Below the pieces are notes generated by a model, which saw nothing but the letters and a program-made list of their open reading frames with translations, searched no databases and was not told where the DNA came from. This document shows, in pieces, positions 23,203-31,469 of a stretch of 64,000 nucleotides of DNA. The first letter of the stretch is position 1. The number at the start of each line of letters is the position of its first letter. The translations under genes were made by a program, and so were the position numbers. Source of the stretch: Sporobacter sp963675425 (GTDB taxonomy: Bacteria > Bacillota > Clostridia > Oscillospirales > Oscillospiraceae); assembly GCA_963675425.1 (NCBI GenBank), contig OY776214.1:1674001-1738000 (forward strand). The letters run 5' to 3'.

Positions 23203-24723
23203 TTACGGTCCGGTTACGTGTTTGATAGCTTCGGGGAGCGATGCGATAATGGCCGAGGCTGTGACGGAGTATTCGCCCAGCTTTTCCGCGCACAGGTCGC
23301 CGGCTTTTCCGTGCAGGTAAACGGCGGCCAGCGCCGCGTCCTTGAGGGGGAATTTTTGCCCGATGAGCGCCGTGAGCATGCCGGCCAGCACGTCGCCGGT
23401 ACCGCCCTTGGCCATCGCCGGTCCGCCTGTTGTATTGATGTATGCCGAACCGTCCGGAAAGGCTGTGACGGTGCGGTGTCCTTTTAAGACGAGGATGCAG
23501 CCGTGCGCTGCAGAGAAGCGCCGAGCCTCATTTACGCGGTCTCCCACCGGGTCGCCGCCGAGGCGCTTGAACTCGCCGGGGTGAGGTGTCAGGATGAGGG
23601 GACATGCGGCCTCGTCCAGTATATCTATATTCCCGCTGACGGCGTTTATGCCATCGGCGTCCAAAATGAGCGGGACGCGCGCGCGTTGCACGACCTCGCG
23701 CACGATGGCGTCAACGGCCTCGGACCGGCCAAGTCCCGGGCCGATAAGACAGACGTCGCAGGCCTCCAGCCGGCTGAGAACAGCCTCAAGCGCCGCTTCA
23801 TCCAGTGCGCCTTTGTCGGTGCATGGGAGAGGAAACGCCATTTCCTCGTTGCATTTGACGGCGGCGATTTGGTAGATGGCCTTCGGAACGCCGAGGGAGA
23901 CAAGCCCCGCACCGGCTGCCGTGGCGGCCTTAGCGGCTAAAACAGGCGCGCCCGAATAACCAACGCTGCCCGCCAGAATCAAAACGCGGCCGTAATCGCC
24001 CTTGTGTGTATCACGACGCCGGTGCGGCAGGGTGATATCGCCCGGCACAACGGCGTGACAATCTATTGGAATATCATCGATGAGCCGGGGCGGTATGCCG
24101 ATATCGACAACGCGGACCTCGCCGCAGCGGACGCAGCCCGGCTCGTTAAAATGCCCGATTTTCGCGTGCGCGAACGTAACCGTGACGTCGGCGCTCACGG
24201 CATCGCCCAAGATCTTTCCCGTATCGGCCTCCACGCCGCTGGGGATATCGGCGGCAACGACGCTCGCATCGGCGGCGTTAATAAGCCGGACGGCGTCCAG
24301 CGCGTCGCCGCGCAGGCTGGAGTTGAGCCCGATGCCGAACATCGCGTCGATGATTACATGGCATTGCTCTAAGTAATATGGCACATTGGGGGCATCGGCA
24401 AAATCCTCCAGAACGCCGCCGATCTTGTTTAAACGGCGCTCCATTTCGGCGGTATCCGCCGTCATTTTTTCCCGGCGGCCCGTTAAAAACGCGCGCACCG
24501 TCACGCCCTTTTTAATGAGGTACGACGCCGCGGCGACGCCGTCGCCGCCATTATTGCCCGAGCCGCAGAACACGGCTGCGCAGCCGTCCTCCGGCAGTAG
24601 CTCAAGCGCGGCCAGTGCCACGTGTTCGGCCGCGTTTGTCATCAGCAGTGTGGACGGTACGCCGAGCACGTCGATGGTATAGCGGTCCATCTCGCGCATC
24701 TGGGCTGAATTCAGGAGCTTCAC
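23203..24723 (-). CDS. nnr: Bifunctional NAD(P)HX epimerase/dehydratase
   Basis: The enzyme repairs hydrated NADH and NADPH. The N-terminal epimerase domain (about 1-215, NnrE/YjeF_N) has CGSGNNGGDGVAAA and AADIPSGVEADTG. The C-terminal ADP-dependent dehydratase domain (about 225-500, NnrD) has HKGDYGRVLILAGS, LTPHPGEFKRL, LKGHRTV and the ribokinase-like GGTGDVLAGM. The fusion order is normal for bacteria at about 506 residues. The start is GTG 24723 behind AAAGGAGG with 10 bases of spacing. It heads the minus-strand cluster nnr-lipoprotein-alr-mazF. Confidence 0.95.
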   Translation of the reverse strand: MKLLNSAQMREMDRYTIDVLGVPSTLLMTNAAEHVALAALELLPEDGCAAVFCGSGNNGGDGVAAASYLIKKGVTVRAFLTGRREKMTADTAEMERRLNKIGGVLEDFADAPNVPYYLEQCHVIIDAMFGIGLNSSLRGDALDAVRLINAADASVVAADIPSGVEADTGKILGDAVSADVTVTFAHAKIGHFNEPGCVRCGEVRVVDIGIPPRLIDDIPIDCHAVVPGDITLPHRRRDTHKGDYGRVLILAGSVGYSGAPVLAAKAATAAGAGLVSLGVPKAIYQIAAVKCNEEMAFPLPCTDKGALDEAALEAVLSRLEACDVCLIGPGLGRSEAVDAIVREVVQRARVPLILDADGINAVSGNIDILDEAACPLILTPHPGEFKRLGGDPVGDRVNEARRFSAAHGCILVLKGHRTVTAFPDGSAYINTTGGPAMAKGGTGDVLAGMLTALIGQKFPLKDAALAAVYLHGKAGDLCAEKLGEYSVTASAIIASLPEAIKHVTGP

Positions 24724-24797
24724 CGGCCGCCGCCTCCTTTTAATAAACGCTTTTTGGATGTTTCATAATTGGGCTCATTATAGTTCAATTTACTGTT

Positions 24798-24816
24798 TTA
24801 GTCAATTTCAGGTTGC
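24798..24816 (+). repeat. 19-bp direct repeat, copy 1, at a promoter
   Basis: TTAGTCAATTTCAGGTTGC recurs exactly at 26516-26534. Its last four bases begin a -35 (TTGCGC, 24813-24818), spaced 17 bases from TATTAT at 24836-24841. Confidence 0.75.
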
Positions 24817-24841
24817 GCTGGGAGTGCGATCTTGGTATTAT
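24813..24841 (+). promoter_or_regulatory. Promoter of the radical SAM cassette
   Basis: TTGCGC and TATTAT with a 17-base spacer, about 120 bases before the ATG at 24964. The upstream flank is the 19-bp repeat. Confidence 0.5.
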
Positions 24842-24963
24842 GAAATTTGAGGAGTAGACCATGATTTTTCGGTTAATATAGGGCGGAAATTGTGCGCCTA
24901 TTGATATTTATGTGAAGCTGCCGTTTAAGGCCGATTGGCCAATGAATTGCTGGAGGGATATTT

Positions 24964-25371
24964 ATGGAGGTTCAGCCTGTAAAGAAATACCGCGCACCCT
25001 CGTATCCCACGCTTGAAGAGATTAAAAGCAGAAATTTTTATAAAACGGGCGCGTTCAGTACGCGCCAGAAAATGCTGATTGCCGCTGCAACGGCCGTCCT
25101 ATGTGGTACGCTGGCTGGGTGCACGCCTAACAGCGGTGAACCTGCAACAGAGCCGCAGCAATTGCCGGGCGCTCCGCCAGTTACTCAAGGTATAACAGAA
25201 TATGAAGCGTACAACGCCCTGCAGAATACCGTTGTCATGCGTGAAGCCTTCGTAACGAAGGAAATTGAGCAGGCCGACGTGGCAATAAACGATGACTGGA
25301 ACGAAGAGATTGATATTCAAGAGGCGTTCAATGCGTTTATCGATTGGATGAAGGCTGAAGGAGTCGTCTGA
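24964..25371 (+). CDS. Small lipobox protein paired with a radical SAM enzyme
   Basis: A 135-residue protein of unrecognised family. A 35-residue cytoplasmic-looking N-terminus with YPTLEEIKSRNF precedes a hydrophobic stretch ending in a lipobox-like LAGC (about 37-53). A Pro/Thr-rich segment and an acidic helical C-terminus (about 95-135, with many Asp and Glu) follow. The ATG follows GGAGGG. The stop codon is separated by only 2 bases from a radical SAM/SPASM peptide maturase gene, the usual arrangement for a RiPP precursor or the target of a radical modification. Only two cysteines are present, so Cys-thioether bridging would be limited. It could instead be a membrane partner of the enzyme. 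No export or protease gene is adjacent. Confidence 0.7.
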   Translation: MEVQPVKKYRAPSYPTLEEIKSRNFYKTGAFSTRQKMLIAAATAVLCGTLAGCTPNSGEPATEPQQLPGAPPVTQGITEYEAYNALQNTVVMREAFVTKEIEQADVAINDDWNEEIDIQEAFNAFIDWMKAEGVV

Positions 25372-25373
25372 CT

Positions 25374-26492
25374 GTGAATTTATCGTTACACGTTACCGAC
25401 CGCTGCAACATGGACTGCGGCTACTGTTACTATGGTACGCACGGGATGAAATCGGCTTCTTTTGAGACGCTTAAGGCGGCGGTTGATCTGTCTGTTGCCC
25501 GGGATAAAAGCACCGGTTTATGTTTTTTCGGCGGCGAGCCGCTTTTAGAACAGCCGCTCATTGAAGAGCTGCTCGACTATACGGATTATATAAAAAAGAA
25601 TACCGGACACCTGTTCAATTACAAAATGACAACAAACGGGACGCTTCTGTCGGAGAATTTTCTCAAAACCGCCCGGCGTTATCACATGCTCATCGCCCTG
25701 TCTCACGACGGACTCATGACGGAGGGCGGGCGCACCTATTCAAATGCCTGCAACGTTACCGGTGAGCAGATAGAAATGCTGCTTAGGTATCAGCCGTACG
25801 CCATCGTTATGTCCGTTGTTACGCCGCAGTCAGCGCCGTTATTTGCCGATTCGGTCCATTGGCTATTTGAACGCGGCTTTCGCCACTTTATCACATCCCC
25901 GGCCTATGGGGTCGGCATCACATGGGATGAGGTATCGCTTGCACGCCTTGAGCAGCAATATAAAGAGCTGGCGCAGCTGTACATACAATGGACAAAGACC
26001 GGCGAAAAGTTTTATTTCGCGCCGCTAGAAGCTAAAATCGCCTCCCATACGCAGGGTGCGGATTACCGCCGGGCGAAATGCCATTTGGGATTTGACATGC
26101 TTTCCGTTGCCCCGGACGGCAAGCTATATCCTTGCACACAGTTTGTCGGCGATGAGCAATATTGCATGGGTGACGTTTTTACGGGCGTCGATAGCGTCCA
26201 GCAAGCACAGATTACAGCTTTTAGCTGCAGTCCGAAAATATGCGAAGGGTGCGCGCTGGAACCACGGTGCGTCCACACCTGCGGCTGCGCAAACAAATTG
26301 ACGACGGGTAAGATTGACTGTGTATCCCCCATGCAGTGCGCCTATGAAAAAATGCTGATTAAAACAGCTGATGAGATGGCCGAAACCTTGTATCGAAAAA
26401 GATACAGACGGTTCATGCAAAAGCATTATGACCCCAACTACGCTGTCATATCGCTGCTTGAGGACCAGCTCAAACTAAAAGGCAGGATATAA
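25374..26492 (+). CDS. Radical SAM/SPASM peptide-modifying enzyme
   Basis: A 372-residue enzyme expected to modify a peptide or protein with radical chemistry. The N-terminal cluster motif is CNMDCGYC (CxxxCxxC), followed by the GGEP SAM-binding motif in FFGGEPLL. The C-terminal SPASM region (about 290-340) has the cysteine-rich blocks CEGCALEPRCVHTCGC and CVSPMQCAYEK for auxiliary Fe-S clusters. This architecture is that of RiPP maturases and anaerobic sulfatase-maturase relatives. No sulfatase gene is present, which favours the adjacent small protein as substrate. The start is GTG 25374 behind GGAG. It is translated together with the small gene upstream. Confidence 0.88.
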   Translation: MNLSLHVTDRCNMDCGYCYYGTHGMKSASFETLKAAVDLSVARDKSTGLCFFGGEPLLEQPLIEELLDYTDYIKKNTGHLFNYKMTTNGTLLSENFLKTARRYHMLIALSHDGLMTEGGRTYSNACNVTGEQIEMLLRYQPYAIVMSVVTPQSAPLFADSVHWLFERGFRHFITSPAYGVGITWDEVSLARLEQQYKELAQLYIQWTKTGEKFYFAPLEAKIASHTQGADYRRAKCHLGFDMLSVAPDGKLYPCTQFVGDEQYCMGDVFTGVDSVQQAQITAFSCSPKICEGCALEPRCVHTCGCANKLTTGKIDCVSPMQCAYEKMLIKTADEMAETLYRKRYRRFMQKHYDPNYAVISLLEDQLKLKGRI

Positions 26493-26515
26493 GCTGTCCC
26501 TTACGAATCTTATGA

Positions 26516-26534
26516 TTAGTCAATTTCAGGTTGC
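26516..26534 (+). repeat. 19-bp direct repeat, copy 2, at a promoter
   Basis: Exact second copy of TTAGTCAATTTCAGGTTGC. Its last four bases open the -35 TTGCCA of the pheST T-box transcript. Confidence 0.75.
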
Positions 26535-26559
26535 CAAATATAGAATAATATGATATACA
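26531..26559 (+). promoter_or_regulatory. Promoter of the T-box-pheST transcript
   Basis: TTGCCA (26531-26536) and TATACA (26554-26559) are spaced by 17 bases, about 25 bases before the T-box stem I. Confidence 0.6.
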
Positions 26560-26582
26560 TAATTGGTAATAATAACGATAAC

Positions 26583-26812
26583 GGCAATGATCGGGAAAAT
26601 AGTGTGAAAAAGCGCCAAAGAGAGGGGCTGCCGCCGGCTGAAAGCACCCTGCGTCCGTAGCACTTGGTTCGCCCGTGAGCTCCGGCTAATCCCCGGCGTT
26701 CCGTCGCGTTAAGACGGCAAAGAGCGCGGCCTGATTATGGCCGAATCTGGGTGGTACCGCGGAAGAAATCGGTCTTTCGTCCCTTATTGGGATGAGAGGC
26801 TTTTTTATTTTG
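26583..26812 (+). promoter_or_regulatory. T-box leader of pheST
   Basis: This tRNA-sensing leader has stem I features (AGAGAGGGGCTG), a candidate Phe specifier TTC in CACTTGGTTCGCC, and the highly conserved T-box GGGTGGTACCGCGG. The terminator is TCTTTCGTCCC/GGGATGAGAGGC followed by TTTTTT. Uncharged tRNA-Phe should stabilise the antiterminator and allow pheS-pheT transcription. Confidence 0.93.
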
Positions 26813-26862
26813 TTATCTGTGCAACAGGCTTTAAGGGTAAAAAAACCTGTTGTTTACGTACG

Positions 26863-26919
26863 CCCCCCCCTCATCCGTCACGGCTTGCGCCGTGCCATCT
26901 TCCCCCAAGGGAAGGCTTT
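26863..26919 (+). repeat. REP/MITE-like palindromic element
   Basis: CCCCCCCCTCATCCGT is followed by two hairpins, CACGGC/GCCGTG and CTTCCC/GGGAAG, ending in GGCTTTG. This composition resembles intergenic palindromic repeats that I recall as abundant in gut Oscillospiraceae genomes. Only one copy is in this window, so the assignment rests on memory. A further stem CAACAGG/CCTGTTG (26822-26852) precedes it. Confidence 0.5.
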
Positions 26920-26956
26920 GAACAAAACCCGAACACATCCGAAAGAGAGGATTTAT

Positions 26957-27982
26957 ATGAAAGAGCAGCTGGAACAACTTAAAGCGGCGGCGCTGGCCGC
27001 TGTGGAAAGCGCAGCCGACCGGACCGCGCTGGAGGATACCCGCGTTAAATTTCTCGGCAAGAAGGGCGAGATTACGGCGATACTCAAGCAGATGGGCAAG
27101 CTCAGCGCGGAGGAGCGCCCCGTTATCGGGCAGTTGGCCAATCAGGTGCGTGCTGACATTGAAGGCGCCATTGAGGCGCGCGCGGCGCTGATTGCCGAAA
27201 AGGAGCTGGCCGAGCGGCTCGTCACCGAGACGCTTGACGTTACCATTCCCGGCTCACCCGTCGCGGTTGGACGCCGCCATCCGATGTCGATTGTGCTGGA
27301 AGAGGCCGAGGACATCTTTATTGGCATGGGCTTCGCGATCGCCGAAGGCCCGGAGGTGGAGCTGTCGGTCTACGATTTTGACCGGCTCAATATCCCCGTC
27401 GGCCACACCGTGCGCGAATGGCAGGACACGTTTTATATCACCGAGGACGAGACGGTCCACCTGCGCTGCCAGACGTCGCCCGTGCAGGTGCGCGTTATGG
27501 AGCAGCAAAAGCCGCCCATCCGCATCATTTCACCCGGCCGCGTTTACCGGAAGGACGAGGTGGATGCCACCCATTCGCCGATGTTCCATCAGATCGAGGG
27601 CCTTGTGGTGGATAAGGGCATTACCATGGGCGATCTGAAAGGTACGCTCAACGCGCTGGTGGCAAAGCTCTACGGCGAGGGAACGCGCACGCGCTTCCGT
27701 CCGCATCACTTCCCGTTTACCGAGCCGTCCTGTGAGGTCGATGTGGAATGCTTTGTCTGTAAGGGCGAAGGCTGCCGCGTCTGCAAGGGCGAGGGCTGGA
27801 TCGAGCTTTTAGGCGCGGGCATGGTGCATCCCCGGGTGCTGTCCGGCTGCGGAATCGATCCGGACGAATATTCGGGCTTTGCGTTCGGCATCGGCCTGGA
27901 GCGCATGACGATGCTCCGCTACGGCATCGACGACATGCGTCTGCTGTTCGAAAACGACATGCGCTTTTTAAGCCAATTCTAG
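26957..27982 (+). CDS. pheS: Phenylalanyl-tRNA synthetase alpha subunit
   Basis: The catalytic subunit of the (alpha-beta)2 enzyme that charges tRNA-Phe. The 341-residue protein has an N-terminal coiled coil (about 1-85). The class II catalytic domain includes motif 2 (HSPMFHQIEGLVVDKG, then FRPHHFPFTEPS), motif 3 (GFGIGLERMTMLRYG-like, here GFAFGIGLERM) and the CxxC pairs CFVCKGEGCRVC. The frame is open 55 codons further upstream through the palindromic element, but ATG 26957 behind AGAGAGG is the correct start by family. pheT follows after 13 bases. Transcription is controlled by the T-box at 26583-26812. Confidence 0.97.
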   Translation: MKEQLEQLKAAALAAVESAADRTALEDTRVKFLGKKGEITAILKQMGKLSAEERPVIGQLANQVRADIEGAIEARAALIAEKELAERLVTETLDVTIPGSPVAVGRRHPMSIVLEEAEDIFIGMGFAIAEGPEVELSVYDFDRLNIPVGHTVREWQDTFYITEDETVHLRCQTSPVQVRVMEQQKPPIRIISPGRVYRKDEVDATHSPMFHQIEGLVVDKGITMGDLKGTLNALVAKLYGEGTRTRFRPHHFPFTEPSCEVDVECFVCKGEGCRVCKGEGWIELLGAGMVHPRVLSGCGIDPDEYSGFAFGIGLERMTMLRYGIDDMRLLFENDMRFLSQF

Positions 27983-27995
27983 GGGGTAACTGATT

Positions 27996-30368
27996 ATGGA
28001 TTTATCGCGTAAATGGCTGGCGGCCTATACGGATATCAAGGCGGATTCCACGGAATACGCCGATAAAATGACGCTCTCCGGTTCCAAGGTGGAGCTGACG
28101 CACGAGCCGTCCAAGGAGATACAAAACGTTGTTGTGGGCCGTATCGCGGAGATTGAGCGCCACCCCGACAGCGACCATTTATGGGTCTGCCAGGTCGACA
28201 TCGGCCAAGACGAGCCGATCCAGATCGTCACGGGCGCGCAGAACCTCAGCGCCGGCGACCTTGCGCCGGTGGCGCTGCACAAATCGCTTTTACCGGGCGG
28301 CGTTAAGATTACGAAAGGGAAGCTGCGCGGCCTTGTATCCAACGGTATGCTTTGCTCGCTCAAGGAGCTGGAGCTGGATCTGCACGATTTCCCGTATGCG
28401 GTTGAGGACGGCATCTTCGTGTTGCAGGATGAGGACTGTAAGCCCGGCGACGATATCCGCCCGATCATCGGCGCGGACGACAGCATCGTCGAGTTTGAAA
28501 TCACCAACAACAGGCCGGACTGTCTGTCGGTTATCGGTCTGGTGCGTGAGAGCGCCGTCACCTTCGGCACGGCGTTTAAAATTCCCGAGCCGCAGGTTAA
28601 AGGCAGCGGGGGAGACATCCGTGAGCATCTGGCAATTGAAATTGAAAACGCCGAGCTGTGCTCGCGCTATACGGCGCGTATGGTCAAAAACATCAAGATC
28701 GAGCCGTCGCCCAAATGGATGCGCCAGCGTCTGCGCGCCAGCGGTGTGCGGCCCATCAATAATATCGTCGACATTACAAACTACGTTATGCTGGAGTACG
28801 GCCAACCGATGCACGCGTTCGATTATTCCTGCATAGAAGGCCGGAAGATCGTCGTGCGCACGGCAAAGCAGGGCGAGACGATCAACACCCTTGACGGGAC
28901 GCCGCGCGCCCTGACGAGCGATATGCTCGTCATTGCCGATGCGAAAAAGCCGGTGGGCGTAGCGGGCGTCATGGGCGGCGAAAACAGCGAAATTACGGAG
29001 GAAACGAAGCTGGCTGTCTTTGAGTCGGCCAACTTCAACGGCATTTCCATCCGCAAGACGGCCATGGGACTCGGCATGCGCACGGACGCGTCCTCGCGCT
29101 TTGAAAAGGGGCTCGATCCGCAAAACACCCTCGCGGCTGTTGAGCGGGCCTGTGAGCTCGTCGAACTCTTGGGAGCCGGCGAGGTCATCGACGGGGTTAT
29201 AGACGTCACGGCCAAGCCGCTGGTTCCGCGCGTTTTAAAGCTGGAGCCGGAGAAAATCAACCGCCTGCTTGGAGCGGATATTCCTGTGGACTTCATGAAA
29301 AAGACGCTCACATCGCTCGGCTTCGGCGTCGACGGCGAAAATATCACGGTCCCGTCCTGGCGCGCCGATGTGGAGCATTATTCAGACCTGGCGGAAGAGG
29401 TCGCGCGTTTTTACGGCTACAACATCATCGAGCCGACGATGTTCGGCGGCCGGGCCGTCACAGGCGGCCTCACCGACAAGCAGGCGCTGGAGCGCCGTAC
29501 CGGGTCGGTTCTTCGGGGCATGGGGTATTCGGAAATTTATACGTATTCCTTTATCAGCCCCTCGGCGTACGGCAAAATCGGACTGAGCGACGCGTCACCC
29601 CTTAAAAAGTCAACGGTAATCCTCAATCCCCTCGGTGAGGACACGAGCATTATGCGTACGACGTCTCTGCCGTCCATGCTTGACACACTTGCCAGAAACG
29701 TCAGCTACCGCAATACAAACGTGCGCCTGTACGAGATGGCGAAGGTCTATCGTCCCTGCGGCAATACGCTGCCGGACGAGCGGGTCATGATTACTCTCGG
29801 CGCGTACGGCGATACGGATTTCTTTGCTGTAAAGGGCTGCGTCGAGGCACTTTTGCGCGAGCTGCGCGTACCGGATGTCACCTTTGAGGCCGACCGGGAA
29901 AACCCGTCGTATCATCCCGGGCGCTGCGCTGTCATCCGCTCCGGCGAGACGGTTCTCGGCGTTCTCGGCCAGGTCCATCCGCAGATTACCATGAACTATG
30001 AGATCGGCGAGGCCTACACGGCAGAGCTTGATTTCGGCGTCCTGCTTGGCTGCCGGACCGAGGAGGCCCGATATATCCCGCTGCCGCGCTTCCCCGCCGT
30101 TTCCCGGGACATTGCCCTCGTCTGCGACAGGGACGTCCCGGTTGCCGCGCTGACGGCGGTCATCCGCCGCGCCGGCGGCAAGCTCCTGCGCGAGGTGACG
30201 CTGTTTGATATCTACATGGGCAGCCAGGTGCCCGAGGGCAAAAAGAGTGTGGCGTTTTCACTGCGGCTGCGCGCCGACGACGCGACGCTGACAGACGCCG
30301 ACGCAGACGAGGTAACGAATAAAATTCTGGAGCTTTTAAAATGCGAGCTTAACGCGGTAATCCGGTAA
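27996..30368 (+). CDS. pheT: Phenylalanyl-tRNA synthetase beta subunit
   Basis: The structural, tRNA-recognising and editing subunit. The 790-residue protein shows the domains in the usual order: the EMAP/tRNA-binding OB fold (about 40-150, VVVGRIAEIERHPDSDHLWV), the B3/B4 editing domain (MVKNIKIEPSPKWM, GQPMHAFDY), the B5 domain (about 400-470) and a pseudo-catalytic core. The C-terminal ferredoxin-fold anticodon-binding domain has LPRFPAVSRDIALVCD and ends LLKCELNAVIR. ATG 27996 follows AGGGGGT. It is the last gene of the T-box operon, with a GC-rich hairpin at 30389-30425 behind it. Confidence 0.97.
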   Translation: MDLSRKWLAAYTDIKADSTEYADKMTLSGSKVELTHEPSKEIQNVVVGRIAEIERHPDSDHLWVCQVDIGQDEPIQIVTGAQNLSAGDLAPVALHKSLLPGGVKITKGKLRGLVSNGMLCSLKELELDLHDFPYAVEDGIFVLQDEDCKPGDDIRPIIGADDSIVEFEITNNRPDCLSVIGLVRESAVTFGTAFKIPEPQVKGSGGDIREHLAIEIENAELCSRYTARMVKNIKIEPSPKWMRQRLRASGVRPINNIVDITNYVMLEYGQPMHAFDYSCIEGRKIVVRTAKQGETINTLDGTPRALTSDMLVIADAKKPVGVAGVMGGENSEITEETKLAVFESANFNGISIRKTAMGLGMRTDASSRFEKGLDPQNTLAAVERACELVELLGAGEVIDGVIDVTAKPLVPRVLKLEPEKINRLLGADIPVDFMKKTLTSLGFGVDGENITVPSWRADVEHYSDLAEEVARFYGYNIIEPTMFGGRAVTGGLTDKQALERRTGSVLRGMGYSEIYTYSFISPSAYGKIGLSDASPLKKSTVILNPLGEDTSIMRTTSLPSMLDTLARNVSYRNTNVRLYEMAKVYRPCGNTLPDERVMITLGAYGDTDFFAVKGCVEALLRELRVPDVTFEADRENPSYHPGRCAVIRSGETVLGVLGQVHPQITMNYEIGEAYTAELDFGVLLGCRTEEARYIPLPRFPAVSRDIALVCDRDVPVAALTAVIRRAGGKLLREVTLFDIYMGSQVPEGKKSVAFSLRLRADDATLTDADADEVTNKILELLKCELNAVIR

Positions 30369-30388
30369 GCGGTATTAAGACTATCATG

Positions 30389-30425
30389 AACGGCGGGACG
30401 GCAACAGCGCCGGGCCCGCCGTTCC
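30389..30425 (+). terminator. Hairpin behind pheT
   Basis: GAACGGCGGG and CCCGCCGTTC form a 10-bp stem with a 17-base loop, followed by no T run. It is probably the 3' end of the pheST transcript. Confidence 0.5.
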
Positions 30426-30487
30426 GCGATAATTAAGCGGCTAAAATAATACGTTAAAAATTGCGCGAAAATTACCGCTTTTTTGGA

Positions 30488-30517
30488 TTGACAAGCGCGG
30501 CCGGTTTGCTGTATAAT
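30488..30517 (+). promoter_or_regulatory. tRNA promoter
   Basis: Perfect TTGACA (30488-30493) and TATAAT (30512-30517) with an 18-base spacer, about 30 bases before the tRNA. Confidence 0.85.
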
Positions 30518-30547
30518 AGCGTTCACCTGAGCAAAAATGCTCAAGAC

Positions 30548-30623
30548 GCTGGTATAGCTCAGTTGGTAGAGCAGCGCATTCGTAATGCGCAGGTCGTCAG
30601 TTCGAGTCTGACTACCAGCTCCA
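30548..30623 (+). tRNA. tRNA-Thr (anticodon CGT)
   Basis: A 76-base cloverleaf with encoded CCA. The acceptor arms are GCTGGTA/TACCAGC, the D-loop region is AGCTCAGTTGGTAGAGC, the anticodon loop TTCGTAA gives CGU (reads ACG), and the T-arm is GTCAGTTCGAGTCTGAC. A consensus promoter precedes it and a terminator follows. Confidence 0.96.
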
Positions 30624-30625
30624 AG

Positions 30626-30668
30626 AAAACCCTTGTAATCAGAGTGATTACAAGGGTTTTTGGTTTTT
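30626..30668 (+). terminator. tRNA terminator
   Basis: AAAACCCTTGTAATC and GATTACAAGGGTTTT enclose a 5-base loop and are followed by a T-rich run. Confidence 0.9.
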
Positions 30669-30770
30669 AAACTCATCATCTGATAGTATGTTTTAGACCG
30701 TGCAAATGCTTGTTTAGATTTGGCCCACCCTGCGTCGTCTTTTCCGATCGGCTAATAATAAAACACGATA

Positions 30771-30799
30771 TTGACAATCCTTCTAACTTATGGTAACGT
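30771..30799 (+). promoter_or_regulatory. Promoter of cobalamin riboswitch 1
   Basis: TTGACA (30771-30776) and TAACGT (30794-30799) are spaced by 17 bases, just before the aptamer. Confidence 0.6.
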
Positions 30800-30834
30800 T
30801 AGGTTGGTTAGGGAATTAAATAATATCATTTCGA

Positions 30835-31030
30835 GTGCCCCTTGTAGCGTTAAGCCTTAAGGGGAGAATAGGGAATCGGGTGTAAATCCCGAGCGGTACC
30901 GCCGCTGTAAACGCGAAGGGCTGCGCTCATCGACGAAAGTCGGTCACTGGGAAACTGGGAAGGCAGAGCGCAATCCGTTGGAGTAACTCCGTTAAGCGTG
31001 AGCCAGAAGACCTGCTTAGAGATGAAGTTC
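30835..31030 (+). promoter_or_regulatory. Cobalamin riboswitch 1
   Basis: The class I cobalamin aptamer is seen in order: AGGGAATCGGGTGTAAATCCC, GCGGTACCGCCGCTGTAA, GTCGGTCACTGGGAAACTGG, GAAGGCAGAGCGC, then the B12 box AGCCAGAAGACCTGC. A terminator follows at 31078-31114. The nearest downstream genes are DUF2292 (31470) and the DUF4430 gene (32150). Confidence 0.95.
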
Positions 31031-31077
31031 GGGCTTTGGTAAGAGCAACGGGCTTACATATTGACGCACAGGAATAC

Positions 31078-31114
31078 GGCTGTGACGATCTTAATTGATT
31101 GTCACAGCCTTTTT
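31078..31114 (+). terminator. Terminator of cobalamin riboswitch 1
   Basis: GGCTGTGAC and GTCACAGCC form a perfect 9-bp stem followed by TTTTT, positioned to stop transcription when B12 is bound. Confidence 0.9.
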
Positions 31115-31129
31115 ATATTCCAGCGTGAA

Positions 31130-31469
31130 AGCTTTTTTGCTTTCGTTTTCTCTTCTTGCATCTCAGAGGTAATGTAGGACCATTACCTCCGGGATACACC
31201 CACGCGCGGACTGGGACCGCGCACAGGGTTTTCTCCTTTCTGTGCCTGACTTTTGCCGCGGCCGGCAACAAATGGCCGGCTGCGGCGTTGGGCGGTCCCT
31301 ATAAGGCTTCCTGCCTTTGACATCCTCTTTGTTGGGACGTAACGCCCGGGTGGTTATGCGACGGCCGCCCGCCGCGTGACGCCCGGCTGGACAGGATGAT
31401 ATAAGGCGTATTGAGATAACAGATATATATGGCTATTACGTAATAAAACAGTTTTTGGGATGTGAGAAC
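31130..31469 (+). other. Hairpin-rich non-coding stretch of unknown class
   Basis: Between the riboswitch terminator and the DUF2292 gene there is no credible ORF but several strong stems. They are GAGGTAATG/CATTACCTC (31166-31189), GCGCGG/CCGCGC (31204-31222) and CCGC-GCCGGC/GCCGGC-GCGG (31256-31285), followed by a GC-rich segment to 31390 and the palindrome TATTACGTAATA (31434-31445). It could be a structured leader RNA or a decayed gene. I match it to no known RNA family. Confidence 0.45.

Noticed and set aside
24798..26534. Interpretation of the 19-bp repeats as attachment sites of an integrated element
   Set aside because: No integrase or transposase lies between them, and both copies coincide with -35 elements, so a promoter-related explanation fits better.
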